Shown here one piece after another: positions 48,201 to 57,000 of a stretch of 64,000 nucleotides of DNA (position 1 is the stretch's first letter; every line of letters begins with the position of its first letter). Position numbers and translations under genes: made by a program. Origin of the DNA: Siphonodentalium dalli (taxonomy: Eukaryota; Mollusca; Scaphopoda; Gadilida; Siphonodentaliidae); NCBI GenBank assembly GCA_032622095.1, contig CP136069.1, positions 86,326,958 through 86,390,957 on the forward strand, read 5' to 3'. The notes under the pieces are model-generated. The model was given only the letters and a program-made list of their open reading frames with translations, had not been told where the DNA came from and did not search any database.

Positions 48201-51200
48201 AAACTTGCTGGTAGGTATCAGTATTACAGTAATGCCCTAAATAAACGACTCCTTAACCACAGCAGAATTATGGGTAATTTTTCAGGATTTAGTCAGAAAT
48301 ATGGCTTGTTGCCATTCATCGGAAACATGCCATTCATCGGAAACATGCACCCATAATTCTGCTGTGGTTAAGGAGTCGATTATTTAGGGCATTACTGTAT
48401 ATATGATTCAGTTTGTATGAATAAATCCTTGATATTCTGAACAGATACTGTCTTTATTAGTTAATTAAATTTTGTTAACCCTTTGGAGAGTATCTGTAAC
48501 GTCATGAGTAAATTTAACGTCAACGTCATGGCAATAATTATTAACAAGTTCGGGTCAAAAGTGTCCAATAATTCGTTTTAATTTATGTGCATTTTTGTTA
48601 ATGTGTGTTATCATAATCATTTGCACTTATACATTCGGGACATTATATTAATCAAAATAAGTTCTATACAAATCATTTATAAATCATATGATTTATTGAA
48701 GTTATGTCTACATATAATAACACTTCCTGAAACGACATATATGTCGTTCTACTCCTCAACCGATAGACGACATATACGTCGTTCTACTCGCCAAAGGGTT
48801 AACTTTGAGCTTGCTAGTACATGTATGATATGACTGAACTGGAGAAGTTTGACTAAAAGAAAATAATAAAATTTTATTAAGTAGTTTTCAACTTCTAGGA
48901 CTAAATCCACCTGCTTAATTTGAATGTTATGTGCCAAAATAGCTGCCATCTTGTTTTGCTTTTGTCTTTGATAAGAGGTTGCAATGCTGATAGGGCAAAT
49001 TTTGAGATCCTGGGTATTCTAATCAACGTTTTGATAAATCCTGCATGCCCAAATGCAGCACTTTCACTTTGTACATACAGTGTACTTAGTACTTGTGCTT
49101 CGTGTGTCACAGTGCACCAAATGTTTGCACTGTTTATTCACATGTACACCATGACAAAGGCAATCGGTTGATTGTGCTTGCAAATAATCAGCTCATAGCT
49201 GATTTTGGTCAATAGTTTGACACTAGTTGGAACTCCTACAGTAATGCCCTAAGTAATCGACCCCTTAACCACAGCAGAATTATGGGTAACTTTTCAGGAT
49301 TTAGTCGGAAATATAAGCTCTACTTAGGGCATTACTGTACCTCTGAATAATTTTTACAATTATGTCTTATTTTCAGAGGGTAATGAACCAAAATCTAAGA
49401 AACTCAAAGTTGGTATCAATGAAAAAAGTGAAGTCGATGAAGGTTAGTATTATAATGTTATATGCCAGATTTTGGTATGCAGAAAAACATCAAGACATTT
49501 GTACCCAGTTATTACGTCAGGCACATTGTTTACAATTCTAGATTATCATCCAGTTTGTGTTTGTTTATTACATCTACTCAAATTAGCTCTTATTTTAAAG
49601 ACAACCAACTATTCTTCTTACGTACGGTTACTTTACTTATCAACTAATGTTACATTGGTTAACCATGCTTCTTTCTGTTTCTTCAGCTTATCAAGATTTG
49701 CTATAATTTACAAATTGCCATAAAACAAATTTAATTTGCACTCAAAAAATCCTGATTTGCAAAAAAAATTGGCACCTAGCTATTTGGCTTTTTGACAATT
49801 GGTACCCATCAGGCTTATAATAAAGCTTGCAGTATATCAGTCAGAAACAAATCACATATTGAAATCCGGTCTCGACAAAGCTAATCGGGTCCTAATTGAA
49901 AGTGTATAATGGATTCTCGGCTTATGTCGCATAGACTAAAGTATCATACATATGTCCTTCGTGACTTCGCTTTCACAAACGGTGACATACAGAAAATATG
50001 AAGAAATTTACTGATTTCTTTGGGCATTCAGACATCACCAATAGTCCAATTAAAGTGGTTGATTTGACATTTCTATGTGCTACACCACCTAAACCGAGCA
50101 ACATACTAGTGTTCAATGTCACGAGAATGCCACAAAACACTGCATGATTCTTACCATTAGTGTTGAAATGTTGTTTTTCTTAATGATTACTTTGTATTTC
50201 TTGTTAAATTGTTGCACATCATTGATAAGATATATACAAGGTTATTTGGTTGTTTTGTTTTTGAAAATACTTTATTCAAAATTGGCACAAATAATATTGG
50301 TTGGAAAAAAAGTGGCAACAGAAAATATATAGTGGCTAAAAAAAATAAAGGAATTGGCGACAATGTTGGCAATTGGGTATTTTGGGCCAGCGTGAACCCT
50401 GCAGCTGATAGAATATTTGAAATGTAAATTCTAATTCGCCCATTTAGCTCACTTAGACAGAAAGGTAATGTTTCAGTTGCTAACCGGCTGAGCATATGTA
50501 GTTGCCTGTGACCTGTGCCAGGTGTTGGTGTTTATAAATCATATTGGTGTTAAAAATGTTGGCTCGCTTGTGGTTTCTACCAGAGGCTTGTTCACTGAAA
50601 AATATCTGAGGTATTGCTCAGTGCTTTCTGGAAGTACATGTACCATTGTCCCTAAGACTAATAATGTAAAAAGATTGATATTCGAAATATGAATGAATCG
50701 CATCTGTGAAGTTTCATTGGAAAACTGCACTTGTTAGTCAATTATAACCAATATCAACTAATTAAATATGAAAACTGACTTTCTCTAAGGGGGTGTTTAT
50801 ACATTACCCGGCGAAGATCGCATTCGCTTTAGCCGGCAGCGATAACAATAGAGTGTTTATACTTCGCCGGATAAGAATTACGGCTATCCGGATACTCAGC
50901 TATACGGTTTTCAACTTTTGGATAAAATGATTTAGTACAAGCACCTGATTGTATGGATTGTAATTCGCTCTGCGGTTAAGTTAGATGTTTATCTGGGGTC
51001 ATGCCGTCATGGGTGATTTCCTTTCAACAATTAAATCGAACAATATTATTGTGCAATCGCTGATAGACCAGCCCGCTTTTCACCTGTGTATATATTGGTC
51101 AGTGTGCCAGTTTGATTGTCTCTAATCAGCTGTCAGGTCGGTGGTCACGCACCTTGGTTATAAGCTATTATTATAAATACTAACCGATGATGGTACACGT

Positions 51201-54200
51201 ACTCTGCATGTGCATGGTACGTCTGTTGCGCATTCAAGGGAATTAATTCATGTACATGTATGTCCGTATATATATGGAAGAAATGGGATGGCACGTTTCT
51301 ATGGATTCAAACTTAATGGACAATTAGTTCAATAATCTAAATATGAGTGCGCCGTGGACATATTTACACAGGGACGGGTCTAGAGGGCCTGATTTGGAGG
51401 TGTGGGACTGTTCATCTTTGGAATTTATCGACCGACCGTGGTTATGGCCAGGTGTGAGAATTTTTTTTAATCTGAACCCTGAAAATTGCAAAATCCTAGA
51501 ATCCAGCCTTAAGATTTCCAATTGTTGGACATTTTCCAAACTTGACGCACCTCTAATAAGGTTGGATCATTTCCAACTGATGGTCATTTCAGTCCAACAA
51601 TTTGGTCAAAAAATAAGCAAATGTTGCCTAAAGAAATCACCAATAACAAATTGTTGAAAATAAAACTACGAGAACAATTTCAATATATTGCTGATGTCAA
51701 ATGTCCAACTATTGCCGTGTCAGGTATGAAATTTCCAGCTTTTGAATATTTTGATTAAAGTTGGGATGAGACACCCCCATCGCCACGGCCCTATATACAT
51801 GGACATGGTGAACGCCCGAGTAAAATGAAAAACATATTTGATTGTATAATGTGCAAACGGAAAATGTGTCACATTTGATTCGCGATGTTGAAACTTATAT
51901 ATATAGTATAAAATCCAATCCGAATTATTAGACACCAATTTGTAGATGTATGGGACGAAAAGATCTCAAAACTGACAATGGCCATGCTTTTGGTGCGACA
52001 CTTACTTCACAGGCTGTATATGAACCCAAACAAACCATTAACAATGTTTTTTAAATATTTATAAAATTAACAATAGCAATACCTGAAAGTTTGAGTTGGA
52101 TATTAATAATTTCGGCATTTCCATTTCTAAAAAGTTTCATTTCACTATACTGCCCAACCATATCTCTAACAGGAAGCGGCTAGATGTTTACAGGTGTACA
52201 GCAATATCATATTGCAGTTCAGTGAGAACTAAAACGAAAACTATTAACAAGTAAAGGAGACACATGAATATATGCGTATCTTCGCCGGCGATGTATAAAC
52301 ACTCTGCCCAACCTTCGCCGGCTAACGGGTTCGCCGGGTAACGGCTTCACCGGCTATGTGTAAACGTCACCTAAGTCATTGTCTTTTGATCTATTATTAC
52401 TACATGAGTTTGTCTCGATTCTAGTCATGCCGTATAAGTATTCTATTACACATACACGTGTGCTTAGTCGTGTGGCAAAAAGAGCATTTAGTTTTAGTTT
52501 ATCATAAAGCCATATAAGAAAGATAACTCGGTTTATTGTTGTGCATTTATTGTCCCCCGAAAAAATTATTTTTGGGGGACTATTGTAATCAGCCGCGTCC
52601 GTCTGTCCATCCGTGCATCCGTCTGGAGTTATAACTCCAGTAATGATCATCCGATTTAATTGAAACTTGGTATGTAGGTGTCTCAACCAAGAACACAGGT
52701 GCTCTGCAATTCTGGGTTTGATCCGATGTTCTTTTATGGAGTTATTTCCATTTTTTCAACTTTTTTTTAACTTAGAAAATTTCTCACTTTTTCGGTTTCC
52801 GAATGATATCTCAAGTTTGGATCCTTTAACTGCAAATTTTATGTGGATCAGTCATATCAAGATACAGGTTGAGTTCGAATTTGAGGTTGATCCGATGTTT
52901 TTTCCTAGAGTTATGGACTTTTTTCGACTTTTTCTTTGGTTTCCGGATGATAACTCAAGTTTGGACTGTTCAATTGAAAATTCTGTTTTTTTGTGGGTCG
53001 TTCATATCAAAATACAGTTCAATTTCGAATTTGAGTTTGATCCAATGATTTTTCCCAGAGTTATGGGACTATCGACTTTGAATTTTTTTTTTTTTAATTT
53101 TCTGTATGAGGGTACCTTCATGGTGTAATCAACTCCTCCTACAGTTTTGGTCGTAGATATTTGAAACTGCAGAGTATTGTTACCCACATATTGGAGATGT
53201 GCAACATGTATATAGATGACGAAAAAATTATTTCTTTATGGAATTATTAACCCTTTCGACTTAGAACATTTCAACATTTTTTTAAATTTCTTTAACAAAG
53301 CGACGTCGACTTGCCACATTTTCGGGGGACACTGTGGTCGGCTGACCTTTTATTGATGTTAGGGGATGCATTTAATAAATTATGTCATATGAAATAAATT
53401 TATTTTCATAGTATATGAAGCATGTATATGAGCGCAATATATGCATGTTTATATATTTTCAGAATATTGCACCTCCAAACAAATTTTGCCGACTGACACT
53501 GATGACAATTCGCTGTAATTAGTGGCCTATCAAAGCACTATAGTGGTGTGGTCTATTCAACATCCCAGTCATAAATTGTCCACGATGGCAATGTATTTAT
53601 TAAATTATTTGTAAAAAGCTTCAATTGAAATCTAATATAGCTTGTTGCCATTCATCAGAAAGCTCTTAGTGAGAGATTTCCGATGAATGGCAACAAGCCA
53701 TATTTCCAACTAAATCCTGAAAAATTTCCCATAATTCTGCTGTGGTTAAGGAGTTGATTATGTAGGGCATTACTGTATATACAGATAGGACGTAGTAGCT
53801 CTTTCTAAATAAATACTAAAAAATTTCATATCCAGTTCAGACCAAATAAATTGTACCAAATTGCTTACTGCACACACAATCAATATTCATGAATACATTC
53901 ATTGGACTCCATAGGTATTTTATAGTGGCAACTTTTAATATTTGTATCTACTTTCAGACATGGCTGCTTGGAAGAATCTCTATGTACCACCAATAGTGTT
54001 GCAAGCGCTCAAAGAGGAGAACTTCCTGAATCCAACCCCAATACAGGCATTGGCACTTCCCCATGCGATTCGGGACAGGCTTGATATAGTTGGAGCAGCT
54101 GAAACTGTGAGTTCACCTTGTATCATCTTTCCACCTGACATGCCAAATCTTAATTGATATAGATATGCACATTTTTACTACAAAGCATATTATGTTTTTG

Positions 54201-57000
54201 GTCTGCCCATGCATTCATGTTTTGTTTCAGGATAATGTTAGTTCTACTAAACCTAATGGAACAAAATTCGGTTTTTGGTCTCACAATCATAAAACAAAAG
54301 TTTTGGGTTCCGTTTGGCTTTTTTTATCAAGTGTTTAATGGACTTATTTTATTTTGAAATTTGTGTTTTCGTCATTTGTGGATGATAAATGCAGGTAGGG
54401 TTGCTTTGGTAACCATTAAGGATGCATAGAATTAAAGCTCCCAAATGACTATTTCTTTGGCTTCGCGGAACCCACCCATCAACGCTCAGAGTGATCAGAT
54501 ATTGATTTTTGAAATTTGTTATTTCTCGCAATGTATAATTATTTGTGGCCCAGAAAAGAGCCGGCAAACCGATGGTCTCGGACAAAATTGCGGATGAAGA
54601 TGGATAACTCTAAAATCAAGTGGTAATAAGGCCAAATTTTTTGATATATGCAAGTGATAATACGGCCATATTTCGTTGAACAACATGTTGATAAATAAAA
54701 CATTTTGGGAAATTTTATGCCATAGTTGACAGCGGTTAGCATTATTTTGTTGTAATTAATCGATTCTGATAACAAAAGCGTATTTTGAAGAAATGTTGTT
54801 GTTGATGTAACTTGATGATATGGGGACCATCTGATCGTATTGAGTACCTTTAAGCTTAGTATGTGGCTGAATTGGCTTTTTAATTGGCGATTTAATGCAA
54901 TGAATTTAACCAGAATTATAGGCCTATTTTAACTTAGAAACTTCAATTGTTTTCGAATGATAACTCTAAGTCTAACTGTTATGGTATCTTTCGGAAAAGC
55001 AATATGAAACAAGTAAACAGGTACATTATGCCATAGCTGACAATGTTTTGTTCTGACCTCAATGGAATTTTCAGAATAAACATCTTAATTAACTATTGTA
55101 CAAATGTTTCTATTATTTGATGTCAGGTGGAGAGACGATGTAATGGCTCATTTATAGGAATGTTCTGCAAACATTCAGTTTCCTTCTTTACTAAATGGAT
55201 TCTCCCATCAGTTTATATGAATGTATACATTGGAATGGTCTATTATTCATCTGGAGGGATGTTTGAACAGGAAAATAAATGGACAAGCGAAATGGTAATA
55301 CACATGCAGAAGGATTCCTATTCAGTTGTGGGAAATGTTATGATAATAAATTGAATGAAACGGCTACAGTAATGCTCTAAGTAATCGACTCCTTTACCAC
55401 AGCAGAATTATGGGTAACTTTTCAGGATTTAGTCGGAAATATGGCTTGTTGCCATTCATCAGAAATGAATGGCAACAAGCCATATTTCCGACTAAATCCT
55501 GAAAAGTTGCCCATAATTCTGCTGTGGTAAAGGAGTCGATTACTTAGAGCATTACCGTTTTTGTTAAAATTATTATCTGAACAATGTAACTACTCATTTA
55601 GTAGTACATGTATTTAGTAAATGGTTAGGGTCACCTTATTTTCTGATTTTCTATAGGGAAGTGGAAAAACTTTGGCATTTGGGATTCCACTCATTCACAA
55701 AATCCTCAAGTACACAGAGAATCAACAATCATCTCTATCTGCGGATGACAACGATAAAGCCAAGTCCGGTGACAGCAGTGATGAAGATAATGAGAATGGT
55801 CAATCAGATGATGTTGATGATCCACCTAGTGATGCGGAGATACCTGATGATGTTGATGAACCACCTATTGATGCAGAGATACCTGATGATGTCGACTACA
55901 GTGCATTGATACCTGATGAAATGAAAGAGGAGGATAACGAATCTGATGAGGAGTATGATAACCCACCAGATGATGAGAACATCCCAGATGTTGAGGTATT
56001 TTCTGTGGATATTAATTAGGCCATTAGAATCAAGCCTTGAAATAGTGTGTCTGAAATTTGCAGTATGAAATCCTCAGAGGGTAAATCTAGTGATGCTGTG
56101 ATGCGCTAGCATCACCAAATTCACCCTCTGGTGACCTCATTCTGTGACAATTTTGTGTTGAAAAAGTAGTGTGTGAAGATTTTTAATAGATTCATGTCAA
56201 GATAATGCAGTATACCATTTCCGGACATTCCATTTCCGATTTCAGTATTCCGATGAATGCAAATGGCACTGTTTTTTTTACATGGGGTGGGGGGGGGGGG
56301 GGGGGGGGATGGCGTACATTGTGTTCAAAGTTTTATTTTTTATGACTTCAATGGGTCTGCCTTTGACATATAATAATGCTCATCAACGTATTTTGATACA
56401 GAGACAAATTTAAAAGCAAATATTATTAAGATTATTTTGGAGCGCAAACCGCCACGTGGCTATAACACTTTTGCTTCCAATAAATTAACTGAAGCTCCTG
56501 AAAACATCTTCTGAAAGCACCATGTAAATTTATCTCATATTTGTTAACAAGGGTACTTATTTAATTGGGATTAAGATTTGATCACTATTGAAAAGTGCTG
56601 AGCTATGCGACTAAATACCTCCAGATATTTTATTAAATTTTCTTTCGCAGTAAATTTTCCAGCTGTTGAACAGAAATTGGTTACTGAGGTTGCTGTAGGT
56701 GCTCAGTTTCCAAATGTTAGAATTCCTAATCTAGCATAGATACAGAAGTCAGATTCGACTGATTTAAATGAGACAGAAGTGACACATTTCATATTCTTAT
56801 TTTATTCATAGGGCAGTGGAATAGGCTGTGTACGTGTGATTAATGATGTCGCATTTGATTGGCTGACGACAAATAAACCAGCAACTACGAAAAGTTCTTC
56901 TGATAAGCCTTTGCTAGCACTCATTCTAGAGCCAACAAGAGAGCTTGCAATACAAGTGAAGCGACATCTACAAGTTGCAGCCCGTCATACTAATATCAAG
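30086..57000 (+). CDS. DDX24: DDX24 DEAD-box RNA helicase, six 5' exons (partial gene)
   Basis: DDX24 (yeast Mak5) is a nucleolar ATP-dependent RNA helicase of large-subunit ribosome assembly. Six exons read in one frame with consistent phases 0, 1, 1, 0, 0, 0. In order they encode the conserved N-terminal KGKWKKVDF ... DLVSFEELTDY segment, a Lys-rich linker, the Q-motif region (WKNLYVPP ... PTPIQALALPHAIRD), motif I split by an intron as AAET/GSGKT, a long acidic insert, and motif Ia (EPTRELAIQVK). The acidic insert between motifs I and Ia is a hallmark of DDX24 among DEAD-box proteins. Motifs II (DEAD) to VI are not in the window, so the gene continues to the right, with an LTR retrotransposon after exon 6. 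Intron 1 is 17.6 kb. An in-frame ATG at 30017 could also serve, but the one at 30086 has G at -3 and G at +4. Confidence 0.9.
30251..31248. other. Start of DDX24 intron 1, no recognisable feature
   Basis: Non-coding. A weak tRNA A-box-like phrase near 30320 was considered as a SINE head and not accepted. Confidence 0.5.
31249..32471. mobile_element. 1.2-kb element with ~260-bp inverted terminal arms
   Basis: The arms at about 31249-31525 and 32180-32471 are near-perfect reverse complements. Shared blocks include 'caggtctggcaaatgtgaga', 'ttcgataataaactagaagc', 'caaaatcgtcgcttgtgttc' and 'gacaaagtgttgccttttgt'. The internal 650 bp has no ORF of interest. Long terminal arms without a transposase fit a foldback or MITE-like element. 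It sits inside a copy of the 'gaagtcggcccc' repeat, which blurs the target duplication. Confidence 0.75.
32672..33548. mobile_element. Non-autonomous hAT element, 877 bp, perfect 8-bp TSD
   Basis: The ends are TAGTGTTGAAACGATTAG and, read inward from the right, TAGGGTTGAAACGATTAA, followed by CGACTAGTCGA subterminal motifs on both sides. The 8-bp sequence GTCCTAGG flanks it exactly at 32664-32671 and 33549-33556, the duplication length typical of hAT. The interior has no transposase. The related terminus at 640-722 shows that the family includes longer copies. Confidence 0.88.
33557..35454. other. DDX24 intron 1, no recognisable feature
   Basis: AT-rich non-coding sequence. 'cagtgattcctaggactgtg'-like sequence near 34640-34670 is an inverted partner of the hAT insertion site. 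GC-richer 'attgccgaagc' phrases lie at 35105-35185. Confidence 0.5.
35455..35599. mobile_element. Well-preserved hairpin MITE (145 bp)
   Basis: A nearly perfect hairpin: left arm 'agccttgaaatcgtgt' through 'tggtgatgctaac', loop 'acgctatgctg', and right arm the complement down to 'acactatttcaaggct'. Arms are about 66 bp. It is the best copy of the family clustered at 2731-4320. Confidence 0.8.
35890..36045 (-). repeat. GC-rich 'gaagtcggcccc' repeat, copy 2 (inverted)
   Basis: Reverse-complement copy of 20836-20990 with the same block order: 'ttagccaacataaacact', 'cgatttaatcccttctaatt', then 'ggccgacttcgcg' reiterations ending 'cttctccagatacc'. Confidence 0.65.
36046..37096. other. DDX24 intron 1, no recognisable gene
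   Basis: Non-coding. A short 'gacggccccgtgcgaag' piece of the GC-rich repeat lies near 36875. Short ORFs here have no support. Confidence 0.5.
37103..38020 (-). mobile_element. 918-bp DNA transposon, 6-bp TSD, carries an ORF
   Basis: The ends are CAGTCCTTCGAATTTGG and, inward from the right, CAGTCCTTCGAGTTTGA: 15 of 17 positions match. The sequence ACCGAC flanks it exactly at 37097-37102 and 38021-38026. Both ends are rich in GCGCGC. A 203-codon ORF fills two thirds of it. A 6-bp duplication does not fit hAT (8), Harbinger (3), Tc1 (2) or piggyBac (TTAA). Dada-type elements use 6-7 bp, but no transposase is visible, so the superfamily is open. Confidence 0.75.
37331..37942 (-). CDS. Orphan 203-aa ORF inside the 918-bp transposon
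   Basis: I do not recognise this protein. It starts at an ATG 78 bp from the right end of the element and is uninterrupted for 203 codons. The N-terminal 130 residues are mixed and basic (GRRRLSHSMIGVHLVTTAAR, HAGFADSFEYYCHRLGF). A KRKR patch near residue 143 could be a nuclear signal. The C-terminal 60 residues are Ser/Asp/Glu-rich (DSSDSGESDCGNDSTSEF and similar). This layout resembles a DNA- or protein-binding part joined to an acidic activation or interaction tail, but that is inference. There is no DDE or HUH catalytic pattern, so it is not a complete transposase. It could be a captured gene, an accessory protein or a remnant of a longer one. Its base composition is richer in CpG than the surrounding intron. 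Confidence 0.5.
   Translation of the reverse strand: MRTPKNLNARVGICNEILTNSTSMVKRRQDYSPCIFLSSDDVDYEHNNKDQIGRRRLSHSMIGVHLVTTAARASSRKKVSILWQPRLMFRHAGFADSFEYYCHRLGFKFNYTSKLYFEASISRLRESEEWTLEPPQIPTLSKRKRAPVDSSDSGESDCGNDSTSEFEFLSDCESGEHALSDAELDSLPLLDSPGLPDNRIIVD
38500..40270 (+). repeat. Dispersed repeat with oligo-T and CCGTCCGT motifs
   Basis: Blocks opening with 'aatggggggtatactgg' (38525) or 'aaaaaaggtcgtattatg' (39364) and 'ccgtccgtccgt' are followed by diverged units containing 'cgacttagaaaat', 'ggtttccggatgataactc' and 'gaatttgagtttgatccgat', about 150-170 bp apart. The same units occur at 52555-53345 and more weakly at 46800-47090 and 54890-54970. No coding capacity. Confidence 0.7.
40526..41480 (-). 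pseudogene. Unrecognised minus-strand coding remnants, one Cys-rich
   Basis: Separate minus-strand blocks look protein-like: a frame ending near 41300 with LDIFTPECKEPIQIALDLEK, another at about 41206-41306 with QRTNAFDMLL and LPKFLPKENMNLNDK, a short acidic block near 40890-40930 with a GTAAGT donor-like end, and 40526-40750 with DICCHCCGPNCTRNP ... LPVCKKCAEIH, a probable zinc-binding site of C-x2-C and C-x2-C pairs. They may be exons of one mobile-element gene or a decayed host gene, antisense within DDX24 intron 1. The family is unknown to me. Confidence 0.3.
41481..43323. other. DDX24 intron 1, no recognisable feature
   Basis: Non-coding sequence with short overlapping ORFs and no clear repeats. 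Confidence 0.5.
43324..46058 (-). mobile_element. 5'-truncated CR1/L2-type LINE
   Basis: Antisense to DDX24 in intron 1. The 3' end carries the AGCGCTATACAAATTAATTA-type tail seen in L2-like LINEs, followed by a (TTGTA)n microsatellite (43327-43342 on the plus strand). Coding sequence extends from 43455 to about 46050. Endonuclease remnants (FEFLEWKLKLHIDVLRAVC, a GDFN box and LDLIITRCSDD) lie at 45690-46050. The first half of the endonuclease and any ORF1 are missing. Confidence 0.85.
43455..45683 (-). pseudogene. LINE ORF2 fragment: reverse transcriptase
   Basis: The long frame of 742 codons starts at the last endonuclease motif (LSDHSFVDC) and carries a full reverse transcriptase: NFRPVSNLSFISKLCEK, FRQHHSTETALL, LLDLSAAFDTVRHD, GVPQGSCLGPVLF and the catalytic YADD near residue 457. 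The CR1/L2-type C-terminal region follows (LDYCNSLLYGLP, LQKVLNAAARVV, LHWLPVEYRI, DRAFSFAGPHLWNSIP). The upstream endonuclease part is broken: a frameshift lies near 45,685 and a TGA stop at 45862-45864 directly before the GDFN box. The copy is therefore inactive although the RT frame is intact. Confidence 0.88.
46059..47870. other. End of DDX24 intron 1; weak repeat at 46680-47110
   Basis: 46680-47110 contains degenerate 'gcatgataactttagtaagt' and 'ccagagttatggccc' units related to the 38.5-kb repeat. The segment around 47490-47650 has a relative at about 55180-55350 (shared 'ctaaatgg', 'tatacattggaatggtct' type phrases). No gene is supportable. Confidence 0.5.
47871..48210 (+). CDS. DDX24: DDX24 exon 2 (Lys-rich linker)
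   Basis: A pyrimidine-rich acceptor (ctactttttcag) and the donor G/GTAGGT bound 340 bp. The product is very Lys-rich (runs such as KKKGKKEKN and KKKKKNN, ending in SPKKRKLA) and probably acts as a nuclear or nucleolar targeting and RNA-binding linker. The exon ends in phase 1. A hairpin MITE begins 16 bp after the exon end. Confidence 0.8.
48227..48397. mobile_element. Tc1/mariner-like hairpin MITE, copy 1
   Basis: Ends CAGTAATGCCCTAA and TTAGGGCATTACTG, flanked by TA on both sides. The arms continue with 'accacagcagaattatggg'. It begins 16 bp after the DDX24 exon 2 boundary. TA duplication and a CAGT start fit Tc1/mariner. Confidence 0.75.
48479..48798. mobile_element. piggyBac-like MITE, 320 bp
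   Basis: Flanked by TTAA on both sides (48475-48478 and 48799-48802). Inverted ends are CCCTTTGGAGAGTA and CCCTTTGGCGAGTA, with one mismatch. TTAA target and CCCTTTG ends are typical of piggyBac. The right half carries two CGACATATA-YGTCGTTCTACTC palindromic blocks. No transposase. Confidence 0.82.
49239..49337. mobile_element. Tc1/mariner-like hairpin MITE, copy 2 (deleted)
   Basis: Same ends and TA flanks as copy 1; most of the right arm is deleted. It ends 39 bp before DDX24 exon 3. Confidence 0.72.
49377..49442 (+). CDS. DDX24: DDX24 exon 3
   Basis: A 66-bp exon (22 codons) with acceptor 'tattttcag' and donor G/GTTAGT. It continues the charged linker with GNEPKSKKLKVGINEKSEVDE. Phase 1 at both ends matches its neighbours. 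Confidence 0.75.
49443..50788. other. DDX24 intron 3, left part, no recognisable feature
   Basis: AT-rich non-coding sequence; short ORFs only. Confidence 0.5.
50789..52371. mobile_element. Harbinger-like non-autonomous element, 1.58 kb
   Basis: Flanked by TAA on both sides (50786-50788 and 52372-52374). The left end reads GGGGGTGTTTATACATTACC; the right end, inward, reads GGTGACGTTTACACATAGCC. Both are followed by several CGCCGGCGAAG-type subterminal motifs. A TWA duplication with a G-rich GTGTTTA end fits PIF/Harbinger. No transposase or Myb-like ORF is seen. Confidence 0.65.
52555..53345 (+). repeat. Dispersed repeat bounded by 'tttttgggggac' and 'ttttcgggggac'
   Basis: Opens 'gtcccccgaaaaaattat' and closes 'ttttcgggggacactg'. 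Inside are a CCGTCTGTCC run and the same 'ggtttccggatgataactc' units as at 38.5-40.3 kb. No coding capacity. Confidence 0.7.
53639..53775. mobile_element. Tc1/mariner-like hairpin MITE, copy 3 (5'-truncated)
   Basis: Right arm complete to CATTACTG followed by TA; the left arm is reduced to 'cttgttgccattcatcag'. It ends 182 bp before DDX24 exon 4. Confidence 0.7.
53958..54106 (+). CDS. DDX24: DDX24 exon 4 (Q motif to start of motif I)
   Basis: Acceptor 'ctactttcag', donor T/GTGAGT. It encodes MAAWKNLYVPPIVLQALK, the Q motif NPTPIQALALPHAIRD and DIVGAAET. The Gln of PTPIQ recognises adenine. The exon ends inside motif I, which GSGKT in the next exon completes. Confidence 0.92.
54107..55366. 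other. DDX24 intron 4, no recognisable gene
   Basis: Non-coding. The segment at 55180-55350 is related to sequence at about 47490-47650 in intron 1. Confidence 0.5.
55367..55557. mobile_element. Tc1/mariner-like hairpin MITE, copy 4 (longest)
   Basis: 191 bp, nearly perfect hairpin with arms of about 90 bp meeting at 'catcagaaatgaatgg'. The left end CAGTAATGC is preceded by TA; the right end is mutated. It lies 99 bp before DDX24 exon 5. Confidence 0.78.
55657..55995 (+). CDS. DDX24: DDX24 exon 5 (motif I and acidic insert)
   Basis: Opens with GSGKTLAFGIPLIHKIL (Walker A lysine), then a strongly acidic insert of about 90 residues. A 39-bp tandem repeat at 55807-55884 gives two copies of DDVD-PP-DAEIP and a partial third. 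Acceptor 'ttctatag', donor GAG/GTATTT, phase 0 on both sides. Confidence 0.9.
56031..56150. mobile_element. Hairpin MITE of the 35455 family, diverged copy
   Basis: Left arm 'gccttgaaatagtgtgtctg' and 'gatgctgtgatgcgctagca', right arm 'tcaccaaattcaccctctgg' and 'gacctcattctg'. It starts 35 bp after DDX24 exon 5. Confidence 0.7.
56151..56811. other. Rest of DDX24 intron 5, poly-G tract
   Basis: A G-rich tract of about 20 bases lies at 56285-56308; otherwise AT-rich and non-coding. Confidence 0.55.
56812..57000 (+). CDS. DDX24: DDX24 exon 6 (motif Ia)
   Basis: Acceptor 'tattcatag', donor AAG/GTATAT, 63 codons, phase 0. It encodes GSGIGCVRVINDVAFDWL and then LLALILEPTRELAIQVKRHL with motif Ia (PTREL), ending HTNIK where the human protein continues into the GG motif. 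No further exon is visible to the right edge. Confidence 0.9.
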
